A program made the translations under genes and the position numbers. Source: Thunnus maccoyii (Eukaryota > Chordata > Actinopteri > Scombriformes > Scombridae). Taken from it: a DNA stretch of 64,000 bases. Under the pieces are notes generated by a model. That model was not told the DNA's origin and made no database searches. It saw only the letters and a list, made by a program, of their open reading frames with translations. Below, piece after piece: positions 1-23,900 of this stretch. Numbering within the stretch: position 1 is the first letter of the stretch; every line of letters begins with the position of its first letter. The DNA lies in NCBI RefSeq assembly GCF_910596095.1, contig NC_056534.1, forward strand, positions 10,790,490 to 10,854,489, read 5' to 3'.

Positions 1-3000
1 ACCTGAAGCCGCAGTGAAGCATAAAAATCTATCACTGCTTTTCACTTCTGAGAGCCGAGTTCACCTCCATTGAAAGTCTCTCTCTCTCCGGCGTTGTTGA
101 TAAGATTATAGGAGGTTCCGATACGTTAGTTTTATTCTGCTTTGCGTTGATATTTCTGTCTTTCTCTTCCTCTCCTTCTGCAATTTTTGCAGTCCCGTCA
201 CTTCCTATCTGTCGGTATCCCGCTAGTCGCCTGGCCTCCAAACTGTGAGTGAGTGCAGTATTAATCGCTGTTGCGTTGCGCGCGCGTATGAAAAACGTGC
301 ATATGCCCGTGCTCGTCTGGTGGGAGGGGCTTAGGACAGAGAGGGGTCTTTCCCAGAAAACTGCCTACCCCAGCTTTAAATTGATGTGACATTTACATTA
401 CTTATGTTTTACATATTTAGGTTTTCAAATATATTAAAACAGAGGAAGTAAAAAAAAAAAATTAATTTCACTGTATTAAAAATGTGTAATATGCAGTAAC
501 ACCTCAGTTAATGACAATGCAGTTGCTGGTCGTCATAGTAACGCAACACACCTTGTGGCTCACAAGTTTTTTCAGGTGTTCAGCAGAAAGGAGCGGATCC
601 GTGACTGAAAATGTTTTTATGAAGCGCCGTGGTGTCAAAGTTTGGGAGCCACTGCGACTTTAATGCCACGTTCACGTCACGTTGGGACGGACGGTAGCGA
701 TGGGAAAGATTCCTGTGTTCACATCATCAAGAAGGTTGTATAATTATAGAGTTGTTCATGTGAAGATTAAAATACTGTGCATTGACAATATAACACCATA
801 TTGATTAAATGTGGGTTTTAATACATTGAACAACAATCTTTGGCTGATATGAGGTGTCCACAGTTGTTTGGCTTTCAGGCACTTCCACATTATTTAGTGC
901 CATGTGAGATCTAATCAGAGTTTCCCAGTCATAACTAGAACTTGGATGCTCGTAATTACGGTACACAGCGTAAACCCTCCTGTAGGAAGGCTTTTTAGGA
1001 CGTTTTTAATCCTGACTAGAAGTGCCACTAATTTTTATTTTCATTAATGATTCATTTGTTAAATATTCTTCCACTTAATTATTTGCTTAGAGTGTCAAAT
1101 GTCAGAAAACAGAACATTTCCCAGGGCTTGTTTTGTTTAACCAAGAGACCAAAACCCAAAGAGATTCAATGTACAAATGGTATAAACAAAGAGAAAAGTG
1201 GGAAAATCTTCACATTTGGGAAAGCGGAACCAGCGAAAATGCATACTTGACTAATTGATTAATGGTTTGTAATCTTTTCAGCACTAATGTTGACACTTGT
1301 TTCTGTTGTTTATTGTTGCACTGTTTTGTTTGTTCTTATTCTTATTCAAACACTGGTCAAAATTTCAGTCTGAGCACTGTTTCTTCTTTTCCATCAGTTT
1401 TGTTTTACTCTCAACTTTTGATTCTGTTCATCACTTTGCAGTAAAAAAAAAAAAAAAAAAATCTGTTTGTATGAAATCGATGCTATTTCTCTCATGCATG
1501 TCATTGTCATTATTTATACTGTTAAGGACGATGGTACTTAAGAATAAAGATTGTTGGATAATTGCATTTTCCTGCTTAGAAACTCAACATCACTGAATTT
1601 CAAACCCAACATGGCTCACAGGTGGTCACACGAAAGAAGACAAAAGAATATTTAAGTCAATGAGGAATTTAATTTGTGCTACACATTTTAACAAATCACA
1701 AAAACAGGAACATTTAAAAATACATATACTTCTCTATTTCCAGAATGTTTACGTATTGATGACAGCTGTTTTTACATATAGCAAAATATTTTTTCTTTTT
1801 TTTCAAAATAAGAAAAAATACCTTCTAAATAGCTTTGTCATTTAGCAGATAGAGCAGCATACAATCATTACGCATCTTTTTTTTTCTTTTTTTTTTCTAA
1901 TAATGTGCAACAACAATCACTGAAATCTTGCGCAAATTGTGCCTGATTGCCAGCTAAAAAAAAATGAGGCCTGTGTGAGGACATTCGGAAAAAAGCTAAA
2001 GGCAGAGTGAGAATGAGAGATTAGAGAGGGGGGAGAAAGTGCTGAAGAATATCTAATTAAGGCAGAGTCTGTGACAGGAATTGCCAACAGCTTGATGCCT
2101 CTGTAGAGACTGCTCGCTGAGGAGAGGGAGAGAGAGGTAGAAGGGGGAAAAGGGGGGTAATTGACTTGAGGGAAAATTGAAAGCAAAAGAATGAGGAGCC
2201 AAGAATAGAGAAAGTGTCAAAAGTACCATACAGAAAGAAAGAAAGAAAGAAAGAAAGAAAAAAAAGACGAGAGCAGATGAAATTTGTGTGGTCATGTGTT
2301 GGTCCCGCCCTTCCTCTGATAAAAACTGATACAAGTCTACTGATGCAACATAATTGTCACCGCTGTAGTGTCGCCGATCGTGTACTGTTAAAGAAGCGCT
2401 GTGTTAACATTCTAAAAAAAAAAAAAAAAAAGGTAAAGCTCTCTAAAGGTTAAAATTAAAATGACAAAAAAAAAAAAGTAGAAATATTTAAGGCTTTAAG
2501 GATTATTACAATAATGCTTCTCTGTGCTAAGACAAACAAACAAAACTGTACGCACAGGCTGTTCCATTTCTCCTCTTACCACTACTGAAACAAGAAAAAA
2601 AAAATTAAAACAACAATCAGTTTGTCTACATTAGGGTTAGCTCCACTTCAGTCAACTCCAAATAGTTGCCCTCCTTTTTTTTTTTTTTTTTTTTTTTTGC
2701 CCTTCTCTGCAACTCCGCTGCCCAATCGCCCAGAAATATCCCGAATCTGAGGAGCTTCACACTGATAAACCAAACTGAGCTGAGCTGAAGTGAAGCGAGA
2801 ACTGCAAACTGCTGGTTTGAACTTTGTTTATTCCTCGATTTCTCTTCTTCAAAGACTCATCCTTCTTTTTTTTTTCCAAGAGTGCTTTACAGAGAAGGCA
2901 AGAGGAAGAGACACCTCACATTCTGGTCTTGGCCTTAAAATAAACATCTTTCATTTCTTTTCTGAGAGAGAAAACTTGTTATATTTCTTCTCCCGCATAA

Positions 3001-3687
3001 TTCTGTAAGGACTGACTTAATGAGGAGTACAATCATATTCATAACAGTCTCCCAAGCACCATCAGCTTGGTATGAGCATATGTAGCTAAGCCCTCTCTAC
3101 CGTGCTGTCCACAGCTGTGTTTAACTACACAATATATCAACTCTGATCATCACAGCTTCTTCTGTGAACGAAGGCCATTCAGATCTCTGAACACACCGTC
3201 CCTGGTTTTAAACCAGGCAGTGAGTCTGATCAGAAGTGAGGAGAGGTGAGTTCTTTGGCCTGAGAGTGATAGTAACCGATGCTTCTGATCCGTCAACTAG
3301 AGGAAAGGTCGTATCTGAGATATCCTCAACCGTTCGTATAGAATAAGTAGTGCTGAAGTGATTTTAATATGCATAACGCTCTCATAAGCTTAATGTCCTT
3401 ACTCGTTTGTGTTGTCAGTGAATAATGGATTACATTAAAAAGACTGTAAAGCTGAAAAATCCTGAAAAAAATTACTTTTTAAAGTCAGAAAGTATTTGAA
3501 AAGTTTTCATCTATTTTTGACCAAAATATATGATCCTTACGATTAAATTCCCTTCTGTTGAGAGAGGCTGCCTGTACATTTTTTGGCCATGTCGGCTGCA
3601 GTCATATCAAATGAGTATAAAAGGCGAAGCAGTTAGGGGGATGATAAGGAGGCTGTCCATTAGGTACCTGGTAAGAAGCCCTAGGTT
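1..3687. other. probable foxk1 3'UTR and downstream flank
   Basis: This stretch lies downstream of the foxk1 stop codon on the minus strand. I see no convincing coding exon in it. Several minus-strand AATAAA-type signals (TTTATT on the plus strand) occur, for example near 2826 and 1308, so the polyadenylation site cannot be chosen. FOXK1 is known for a long 3'UTR in mammals, so much of this may be transcribed. It contains homopolymer T runs near 2677-2698 and a GAAA microsatellite at 2229-2260. The open frame at 32-241 on the minus strand begins with TTG rather than ATG and resembles nothing I know. Confidence 0.45.
2229..2260. repeat. (GAAA)n microsatellite
   Basis: About seven tandem GAAA units are visible, followed by an A run. 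It is simple sequence in the presumed foxk1 3'UTR or flank. Confidence 0.9.
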
Positions 3688-14510
<10,823 letters not shown>

Positions 14511-14545
14511 ATCATACAAGACTCAATAGTTACACCACATATACA

Positions 14546-15230
14546 TACTGTACTGTGCAAAAGTTTTAGACACTAAAAGTAAAGTGAGCATGCTTTTACA
14601 AAATTATGCTATAAATACTTTTTATTCATCAATTAATCTCAAACAAAGTTCAGTAAACAGAAAAAACTTCAATCAATATTTGGTGGGACCACGCTTTGCC
14701 TTTAAAACAGCACTAGTTGTTTTTTTCCTTTTGTATGTGTATTTTTTTTTTTTTTTTTTTTTGCCTGTTTGTTTCTCATCTCCTTTGAAATTACATTAAA
14801 ACTGTACTGAATGTATGGAATGTTTAAGTAAAAATAAAATTAAAAAAACAGCACCAGTTCCCCTCGCTACACCTGCACACAGGTGAATTTTTTAGGTATT
14901 TGGCAGGCAAGTTGGTCCAAGCAGCTTGGAGAAGTTGCCACAGTTTTTCTGTGGATTTAGGCATCTCAGTTGCTTCTGTCTCTTCATGTAATCCCAGACT
15001 GACTCATGATGTTAAGATCAGGTCTCTGTGGGGGCCAAACCATCTATTGCAGGACTTCTTCTTCTTCTTGTAGGTGAAGATAGTTTTTTATGACTGCGGC
15101 TGCATGTTTGGGGTCATTGTCATGCTGCAGAATAAATCTGGGACTGATCAGACGCCTCCCTGATGGTATTGCATAATGGATAAGAATCTAAACATCTAAA
15201 GTGCCTAAAACTTTTGCACAGTACTGTATA
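14546..15230. mobile_element. Tc1/mariner-type miniature element with inverted ends, family A copy 1
   Basis: The left end near 14551 (ACTGTGCAAAAGTTTTAGAC) and the right end near 15199-15224 are inverted copies, both set in TA-rich flanks as in TA-target elements. The interior holds reversed transposase remnants (for example GGGGTCATTGTCATGCTGCA near 15110). It lies between foxk1 and cyp3a. Two more fragments of the same family are at 37321-37485 and 49945-50302. Confidence 0.7.
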
Positions 15231-15475
15231 TACCAACCCTCTATCATCTGTATGCAATATTCACTCAATAGAATTACATTTTCTTCTCCTAAATACAACA
15301 CTAAATAATTTGTAGTTGGAGTCTCCATTCTCATTCTTAATTAAAACACAAATGATTTCTGAGCAGTCAACTCTACTCCTATGTTTCCATAGGTGGGAGT
15401 TTCTTTTGGGTGTGTATATTTTGCCTGTCAGTTGACAATCTTCAAACAGATCCGAGATTTCTCTTGCAAATGGAT

Positions 15476-15735
15476 AGTCAAGTCAATTTTATCTGTATAG
15501 CCCAATATCACAAATCATACCTTTTCCTCAGGGGGCTTTACATTCTGTACAGCAATACAACATCCTTTATCCTTTGACCCTTGATTTGAATAAGAAAAAA
15601 GCTCCCTAAAAAAACTTTAACAGGGGGAAAAATGGAAGGAACCTCAGGGGGAACAACAGACGAGGGATCCTTCTCCCAGGACAGACAGACAAGCAATAGA
15701 TGTTGTGTGTACAGAACAGACCAAGAAAGCCACAT
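15476..15735. repeat. dispersed teleost repeat (TTTTATCTGTATAGCCCAAT type)
   Basis: The sequence starts like a widespread fish interspersed repeat (AAGTCAATTTTATCTGTATA) and includes the CCTCAGGGGG and CCAGGACAGACAGACAAGC blocks that recur in such elements. It is non-coding. Confidence 0.55.
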
Positions 15736-17999
15736 TACAGAAATATAGCATGGAAATTAGGATGACAAAAGGATACATATTACAGTTTCATACATCTTGG
15801 ATGTTCAAATAGTTAGGCTAACAAATATTTGATCATCACAGGGTAGTTTTTTTTTTTTTTCAACAAACAATACACTGATTTACTAAAATATCTTAACTGA
15901 GGTGTGCTTATCCCAAGTTTAAAGATTTTTGGGGCTGCAAACAGGACATATAGAAAGTGATTGTTAATATGTGTACAGTATGTCCTTTTGGTTTGGTAAA
16001 ATAACACAAGCACAAGTAGGCCTAAGGAAAGGCAAGTTTATTTGTATAGCACCTTCTGCAGAGGAATTTCAAAGTGCTTCACATAAGGCAGAAAAGCAAA
16101 GGAATATGTTTTAAAACACAATAAAGAAGAAAAAAAAGCAATAAAGTAACCAATAATTTCAGTGCAGCCACGCTGCAGTAATACTATGCCCTAAATTTAT
16201 GGAAATGAACGTGCAGTTGAGAAAGAAACAGTAACAAAAGTTTTTTTTACTGCCATTTATGCCTTTTTACTACTGATGTCATTTCACTCCCTACTGTTGT
16301 TCCTTTCACTATAATTTTTACAGCACGTTGTTAAACATGCTATATGAATAAACTTGACTTGACAAAAGTAGTCTTAAGGACAGATCTGCAGTTGCAGAAA
16401 GGAGATAATACACGTCAGACACTGACGCCCGAAAAATATGTGATAATGACAATGTTGACAGCAGAAAAAAGAAACATACAGTAAAACCCGGCATTGACAC
16501 AAGATGACAACGATAACGGCACAAAGTAGTCTACAACACTGCTGGTATCGCGTGACATAACTAAAAAAACGATCCTCCCTAAACGCCACATTAATGTCGT
16601 CACACCAGGAAACAGGAGGTTGAATCCAGCGCTATCTCGAGATTTATACTCTACTGTTGTTTTATTCAGAACTGATAATTTATTGCAAAATTGTGTGATT
16701 TTTTTGGATCTGAGCGAGTTTAAATTAATTAATACACAAAACTTTGTGAAATAAACATAAAATAGAACAACCTGATCTCAAAATGCAACATTGAATAATC
16801 TTCAAGTTTCAGTCACTGAAACATATCCATAAAGATCACAGTTCATTATTTTGTTCATTATGCAACCATTTGGAGTGCCTAATCAAAGATGAATAAAAAT
16901 GCTGCAATTACTTGACAGGTTTGATGTAATATCACAGATTTCAGCTATTTTCAGCAGGCAACTTGTAAATGCTGGCATTCATCCAATCACAACCCTAGAA
17001 CATGTGGTGTCTGCAGTGAAGCTGGTTTGCCTACCTCAGATTTTTTTTTCTTTTTTTCTTTTTTTTTTTTTTTTTTATCTCTACCCTCTGTTTATAAACA
17101 TGGAAAGAACAAGACGGTTAAAAAAGTCGGATAATGGATCATTTTAAAGGAGTGGGAACACATGGACAAAAATGAAAACAGACCAGCCACACGAGTGCGC
17201 TGTTGGGATATAAAACATCGAGGAGAGCAGCAATGACACAGACACAATAATACTAATAACAATGTATGTCGTACATTTTGCCTTGCACTTTATTGCTGAA
17301 ATACCTGGTCAAAAGTTCATTAGCTGTCCCTGATGTCTGAATGCACCCTCTTCACATTTTGAAGCATCATTTAATAACACCTGGAATTTGATATAGAAAG
17401 AAATACACGAACACCTGCAAAATATTCTGAAAGCCAATGCAATCAGCCTGCAATAATTGACAGTACTACCTTTGGTTAAGGTTTTGTTAACAGAGAAGTA
17501 TTGATTTAACTGTATGGTTAAGTGGTTAGATAGTAGTAGGTGCTGTTGTGTGGTATTACAGTATATTGTGAGTTGTTTCTGTTATTTTGTCCACCTGATA
17601 ATACCTCAGACTGACATGTACAAAATGTGTGATAAATTTTATATGTTGTACTGTCATTTATACTTTTAAAACCTCTTTGCAAAATATCTGACACACTCCT
17701 ACAGCTGTATTTTAGTCATTTGCAGCACCTGCAAGTCACAGTGATTGCATACAAAATTTGAATAACAACAATTTCCTGGATGGACAACATGAGCAGTTAA
17801 GACAAATTCACAAAATGCTTAAGTTTAAAAAGGAAAAAAAAGCAATAGACGTACCTGATACACAGAGGTACAGACAACTAATAACATAATAAAAATGTGT
17901 GGAAAATTTCATTAAGGTGTCTTGTTTGTTGAAACAGTTTTATGGATGATATGTCTGTATATAACAACTGAAATTATAACCCTTTATCTTGTTGGTTCT
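15736..17999. other. foxk1-cyp3a spacer and cyp3a 3' flank, repeats only
   Basis: No gene is seen here. Recognisable pieces are a fish repeat beginning AAGTTTATTTGTATAGCACC near 16030, a repeat tail ending near 16370 (AATAAACTTGACTTGAC), and a T-rich tract at 17041-17077. A minus-strand AATAAAG at about 17290-17296 (CTTTATT on plus) is the best polyadenylation signal for cyp3a, about 700 bp past its stop. Confidence 0.45.
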
Positions 18000-20900
18000 T
18001 CAGTTTGACTGCTCAGAACGTGGCACCAGCTTCAGTTTGATTGGTCGTTTTGGCATCAACAGGCCCTGGATGTCCATCTCAAGGGGCACCTGGCAGGAAA
18101 TTACATATGATATGAACAAAGTCAACATTGCACAAAAGTCAGCTTTGTTATTTCAAATTTGCAATCAACATGCTATCAAAGAGGGTAGACCCCTCTTGCG
18201 AAGAATGGACGGCTTATTGAGTGTGTTATTTGCTGTGTCAGTTAATGGCTGTTGATCTTTGGACTGACGGACATAGATCTAATGACATTATATAACCCTC
18301 AGTGTTACTATCACACTAGCAATGAATAATATTATTCACCAGATTGCTCATACACCAATAAAAAAGCAATAACTAGCAGTGTAAAAATGAACATCTGTGG
18401 CCTCACCTCTGTCTCCTTGCACACAGAGAAGCTGTAGCTCTGGAGGATCTCCACCATTGCTAGTTTCATCATCACCAGAGCGAATCGCATCCCAATGCAG
18501 TTCCTTGGCCCCGCTCCGAAAGGCATGTATGTGTACGGGTCAATAGTCTCCTTGTTTTCCTTGCTGAACCTGAAGGTAGACATACATATGTATTAATAAC
18601 AGAAATGACGCAATGGCGCTTTCTGTGGGAGTTCTTCTCATTTACCAACAGACCTTAAAGATCCCCTCCAGACATACTTTAAGCTGTTTATAAAATAATC
18701 CACTTTGAATAATAATTTGTGTCTGATTTGGCTTTTCCACAAAGAAAGTTAAATAATCTTGTTAAATTTCTTAAAATACAGGGCCAAAGGAGAGAGAAGT
18801 CTGCACACTGTTAGGCTCCAAATAAATAGTTTAATTCTCTTTTTCTCTTTTCAAAACAACATTTCAATCTACATGATCTTCCTCAGGCAAGTAAAAAAAG
18901 GAATTTCTTGTAGAGGCAGTAATCAACTGAAAGCACCATGACCTGCTGGTGAGCAAGAAGCAGGAAAAACACCACAAGATGGCGATCACAGTACTCCAGA
19001 AAAAAAAACACACACACCAGAAAAACCAGAAAAAATTCAAGTAAAAACACAATCCAATCAACCAAGCATGCAGCAAACATACAAAAATAGTTTAAAAATT
19101 CTCTAATGATGGGTACAGGGCCTAAAGGCAAAATACAATATAAATCTCAAGGGGAAAAAGTATATAAATACATATATAACTTGTTGGGGTGTGATACATA
19201 TGTTCCCCCCTCCTAATGAAGATTGTTGAGGTAGGCCTATCATTCATGTCATATTAACATTGTATTTGACATTTTTTTTCTGTTTTTTTCTGGTGTTTCT
19301 TTTTTCTGGAGTGCTGTGATCGCCATCTTGTGGTGTTTTTCCTGCTGCTTGTTCACCAGCAGGTGCTTTGTGTTGATTACCGCCTCTACAAGAAATGCAT
19401 TTTTCCTCTTTCACACCTGCCTGAGTAAAATCATGTAGATCAAAATGTTGCCTTGAAAGAGAAAAAGAGAATTAAACTATTTATTTGAAGCCTAACAGTG
19501 TACAGACCTTTCTCCTTTTTTGCCGTGCAGTGAAATATTTTTTGTCTTTCACGTGTATATTTTTGCCTGGATGTTCACGCTCTTGGTGACGTCCTTCTCC
19601 CTCATTAAAAATTCCACAGAATCACTGAATACGCAAATATATATCATTTCAGATGTTTAATTGCTGGACACAAGATGTCTCCTACCTCACTGTAATGTCC
19701 ATTCTCAGTGTATGTGCACGGAAGGCTTCAAGTTTCCACATCACACTAGTGTAAATTGCATACTTGAACACATTTTTGAGTGAAGGGGGACTTTAACATA
19801 TAAATCCATCCTATACCTCTCTGGTTTGAACTCCTCTGGTTCGGGCCACAGCTCAGGATCCCGGTGCAGGGGCCATGTTGGTACCATGACAACCATATCT
19901 TTTGGAATCACAATGCCATTTATCTCCACAGTTGCCTTGGCAACGCGCTCCAGGCGTGACGCAATGGGATACAAACGTAGAGACTCGTTAATGACGCTGT
20001 CTAGGTACTCCATCTGCAACAGTGCCTGGTACTGGACAGGAGCCTACACACACACACACACACACACACATGCACACAAACACAGAGACACACATGTTGA
20101 TCAGGAGAACACCACCACTGTCTCATATTAGGCAAAGTTAGGGGCTACCACAACACAGTGCTGAAGGGATACACTGATGGTGGATGGAGGTATTAAATCT
20201 GTATTAATGTTGTTGTTTTTTTGGCCAGTTGGGAGAAGCGGAACAAACTGTAAACACAACATTGACATATTATCACCTTATAAAGTTGATATGGTGAATG
20301 TGTTAGCAAACAACCGCCTATTTAAACATCCAGGAGACACACTGCAACATTAGCTTTCATCTGGAGTCGTGTTTCTGGCCACCTGGTAGATGTAAGTCCA
20401 ATATTCACTCTCTTTTTAAGTTCAGTTTTGGTCTCCACTAACTCCTGAGGGAAATTTCTGCCTCTTTTGCAGCTAAAGTCTCCTCCATGTTCAGCTAGTT
20501 GCAAACTTTGTCTGTCTGCTGTTTGATGTTGAGTAGGTAGTGTACAGTGGGTTTATGTGCTGAAAACAGCTGTGTGTTGCTGCTGGAAACAACACTGATG
20601 AGAACAGTAAAACTGAACCAAAGCATCTGTGAACCAAAACAATGAGCTGAAAGACACTAAAATGCTCCATGGAGTTGAGGGAAACTGCAGAGCTGGTTAT
20701 AATTCTCTGTGGGTTCGTCACTTCAAGCATTTTCTAAATGTAGCATATGTTTATATTGAGATGCAGATTTTTCATCCAAGCTTTACTCATCAGTAATTTT
20801 TTACTATTAATCCTATGATTATTTGTAATTTTAAAGGGGACAAAACCTAACTACAGCTCTATGAAGGTTATTGTTTTGGTTGTACGGTCCACAATTTCTA

Positions 20901-23900
20901 TTCTTATTAACATTGTTTCCAGAAGCAAAGTTGCCCTGATAATCTGTATGTAACCTACTCAGCAACAATTAGAAGACAGATAATGTTACTGAATAGCTGG
21001 AAAAGGTTTAGATGAACATCTGGCAGCTAATAGTCCAGATACATTTCTCAACAACTGGTGGAAACCAAAGCTTAGCTAAAAGAAAAGTAAATGTTTGACT
21101 TCAATTTAGGTACCACAGTTCTTTCTGGAAACACAACTTCAAATGAATGCTAATGTTACTGACCTTAATTAATACATGAATTGTTTGCAAACACGTCAAA
21201 CCTAACAACTTTATGAGGTGATAATATGTCAGGTCTATGTGTTTCTCAGCTTGTTGTGGAGTTCCTCTGCCCATAAGTGCCCAAAAACCAATGAAGACAG
21301 CTTTAGTTTTGATTATTTTGAGACCTCCCTGCTACCTCATATGTTGTCCTCTCCCCACTTCCAACATACCTTGTTAGGGAACGTAGAGTCTACCTCCTCC
21401 TGCAGCCGTTTCATGACATGAGGGTTTGTTGCCAGATTGTAGGCCAAGAAAGTGAGAGAACTGCTGCTGGTTTCATACCCAGCAAAAAGGAAAATCATAG
21501 CTTGAGAAAGGATCTCATGATCGTTTAAACCTGGGAAAGGAAGGAGGCATGATTTAGAATAGCTTTAAGTTGTGTTTTTGTTTGTGTGTGTGTGGAGATG
21601 TGCTTGTGCACATGTGTGTCACCTTTATCCTGTGCTACTCCACTGGAGTCATTGTTTTTCTGGGAGTCAATCATCAGCTGAAGTAAATCCACCCGACTCT
21701 GAAAGTAGACATACAAAAGAATAGTTTAAATTCCACCTCTAAATTTGCTGATACCAACACACAAACACAGTCATACCTTTTGCTTGCTGGTTTCTCGATT
21801 AGATTTGATCTTCTGCAGTGCACTGTAGAAGAAGTCCGTGACTGACGCAGGGAAAAAAGAAAACTCAAACTTCTCAAATACAGGACCCAGGAAGGGGAAA
21901 AAGGCTGGAGTTGAACAGAAAGCAACATAATTACCAAGGATACTGGAAAAACAGCAACTGTATTGACTGTAAACATTGTCAGCGAGTTAACAGTGCACAT
22001 ATATTTCAGGGTTAACATGCAGGCGGAGGACAAGATTATAAAACAATTGTTTTTATAGAATAAAAAGAATGCTGTACCAACAAGGAGGAAGAGAGGGTTG
22101 AAAAGGTCAAACTTCAGCATCTTCTTGATGTTAGTGACAAAGGGGTCTGAGGGGTTGTTGAGGGAGTCTATGTCTACACTGAAGGCAGTGCTGGTTACTA
22201 CATCCATACTGTAGGGTCCAAAGAACCTAAAGAGCAGACATAAATGCACACATCAGAAAATATCCTTTATATTTTCAAACTTTAAGTAAAGTTTATGTTA
22301 TTCATTTTTTTAATAATTTGAAATTAAAGTTGAGCTCTTACTCCTTCAGCTCCAACACCTCATCCTTGTCGGCTTTCTTCTTCATGCTGTTGATCAGGTT
22401 AGCAGAGTGGTGCTTCATTATGTCAAACATCTGAGGCACAGACAGGGGCAGGAGAAACACTTATGCACATGATTACTGAAATACTGGAAAATGCAATACT
22501 GATAAATACTATGGAGGCAATTATACTGGTACAGACTTCCTGCTGTTGTTGTTTGTGCTCAATGTAGATTGCATCAGATTAGGTCAAGTTACAGCACAGA
22601 GCTTGCTAAAAAATATCTACTCAACATGCAACAAAAGGCAGAGGAGGTTCTAAGTAGGAGGGGGCCTTACCTCTTTCAGTCTTCCAGAGGTGAAGGAGGG
22701 AGAAAGGACACTGCGGATCCTCCTCCATTGATCATCCTCAGCAATGGACACAGCATCGTACAGAGGCCCGTTCAGGCGAAAGTTCTGTAACGGGATTGGA
22801 AAACATCTGCCAGTGTGGATGACAGTTCAACTTAAAAGCAGCGACCATAATGAGTGACTGAATGTGACTGAGTTGTATAGAAGAGTGAGTGTGCATACTC
22901 TGCGATTGGTGAAGAGAGAATAACACTCCTTTATCAGAACTGTTTTTATCATGGCAGGATCTGTCACGCACAGCACAGGCTGACGACCATCAAAAATGCT
23001 AAAAATGATAAGAATAGTTCAGCAACATGAAAAGAAAAATAACAACACAGCAGGTGAGACTTCACATGCAAATCTACAATAAATCAGGTATACAACATTG
23101 TACAGGGATATACATAAACTACAGGTAGGCAGACAAGAAGCCCTAAAGACAACAATCAGATATATGTTATATGCAAAAAGACGTCTACAGGACAGGCTAG
23201 CAGAACACAAATATGCCATTCGCACAGGGAATATAAACTACCCTATGGCTAGACACCATCTGGACTCCCATAACAGTAACCCATCCACATTACAAGCCTT
23301 TGGCATTGACCACATCCCTTCTTCCATACAAATAGGTGACAAAGGAAACTTAACCAACAGAAACCCTTTTGGATTGACAAACTACAGGCTACTAAACATC
23401 CAGGCCTAAATGAGGACCTAGAACATCTTTTGTTTAATTTTATATAACCATTGTTTGTATTATGTTCTTGCTCTTTAATTCAGCTTTAATGAATATTGTG
23501 GGCCAGAACGTCATCTGCTGAAGTTTTTTTGTATATTTCTACACACCCTCTCTATGCCACAACACCATATTCAAATGGGAGATTCCCATTGGTGGAATAC
23601 CACTAGAAAAAGGCCAGGTGTACCATGAGATCTGTTTGACTCCCTGATGAAGGCTTGATGCCGAAACATGTCAGAGCTTTGTTTTAAAAGTCTAGTATGA
23701 CAAGTTTTCTTGTATTCTTGTGTCTACATGTATCCCTATCCAAAGCACCTCAAACTCATTCTTGAGTCCAGAAAGGTCTCCTACCCAAACATTTTTGATA
23801 TGTTATAATATGCAAACAGAAACACACAACATACAACATGTACACTTACCCCCATATTTTCCCATATTTCTTGAAGCAGTCTGAATCAAAGTTCAAGAAT

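Noticed and set aside
32-241. Minus-strand open frame of about 69 codons
   Set aside because: Its first codon is TTG, there is no similarity I recognise, and composition is ordinary. It may be UTR of a neighbouring gene.
23098-23409. Plus-strand frame as a host gene
   Set aside because: The sequence is of Penelope-like endonuclease type and lies inside a cyp3a intron; it is a retroelement remnant.
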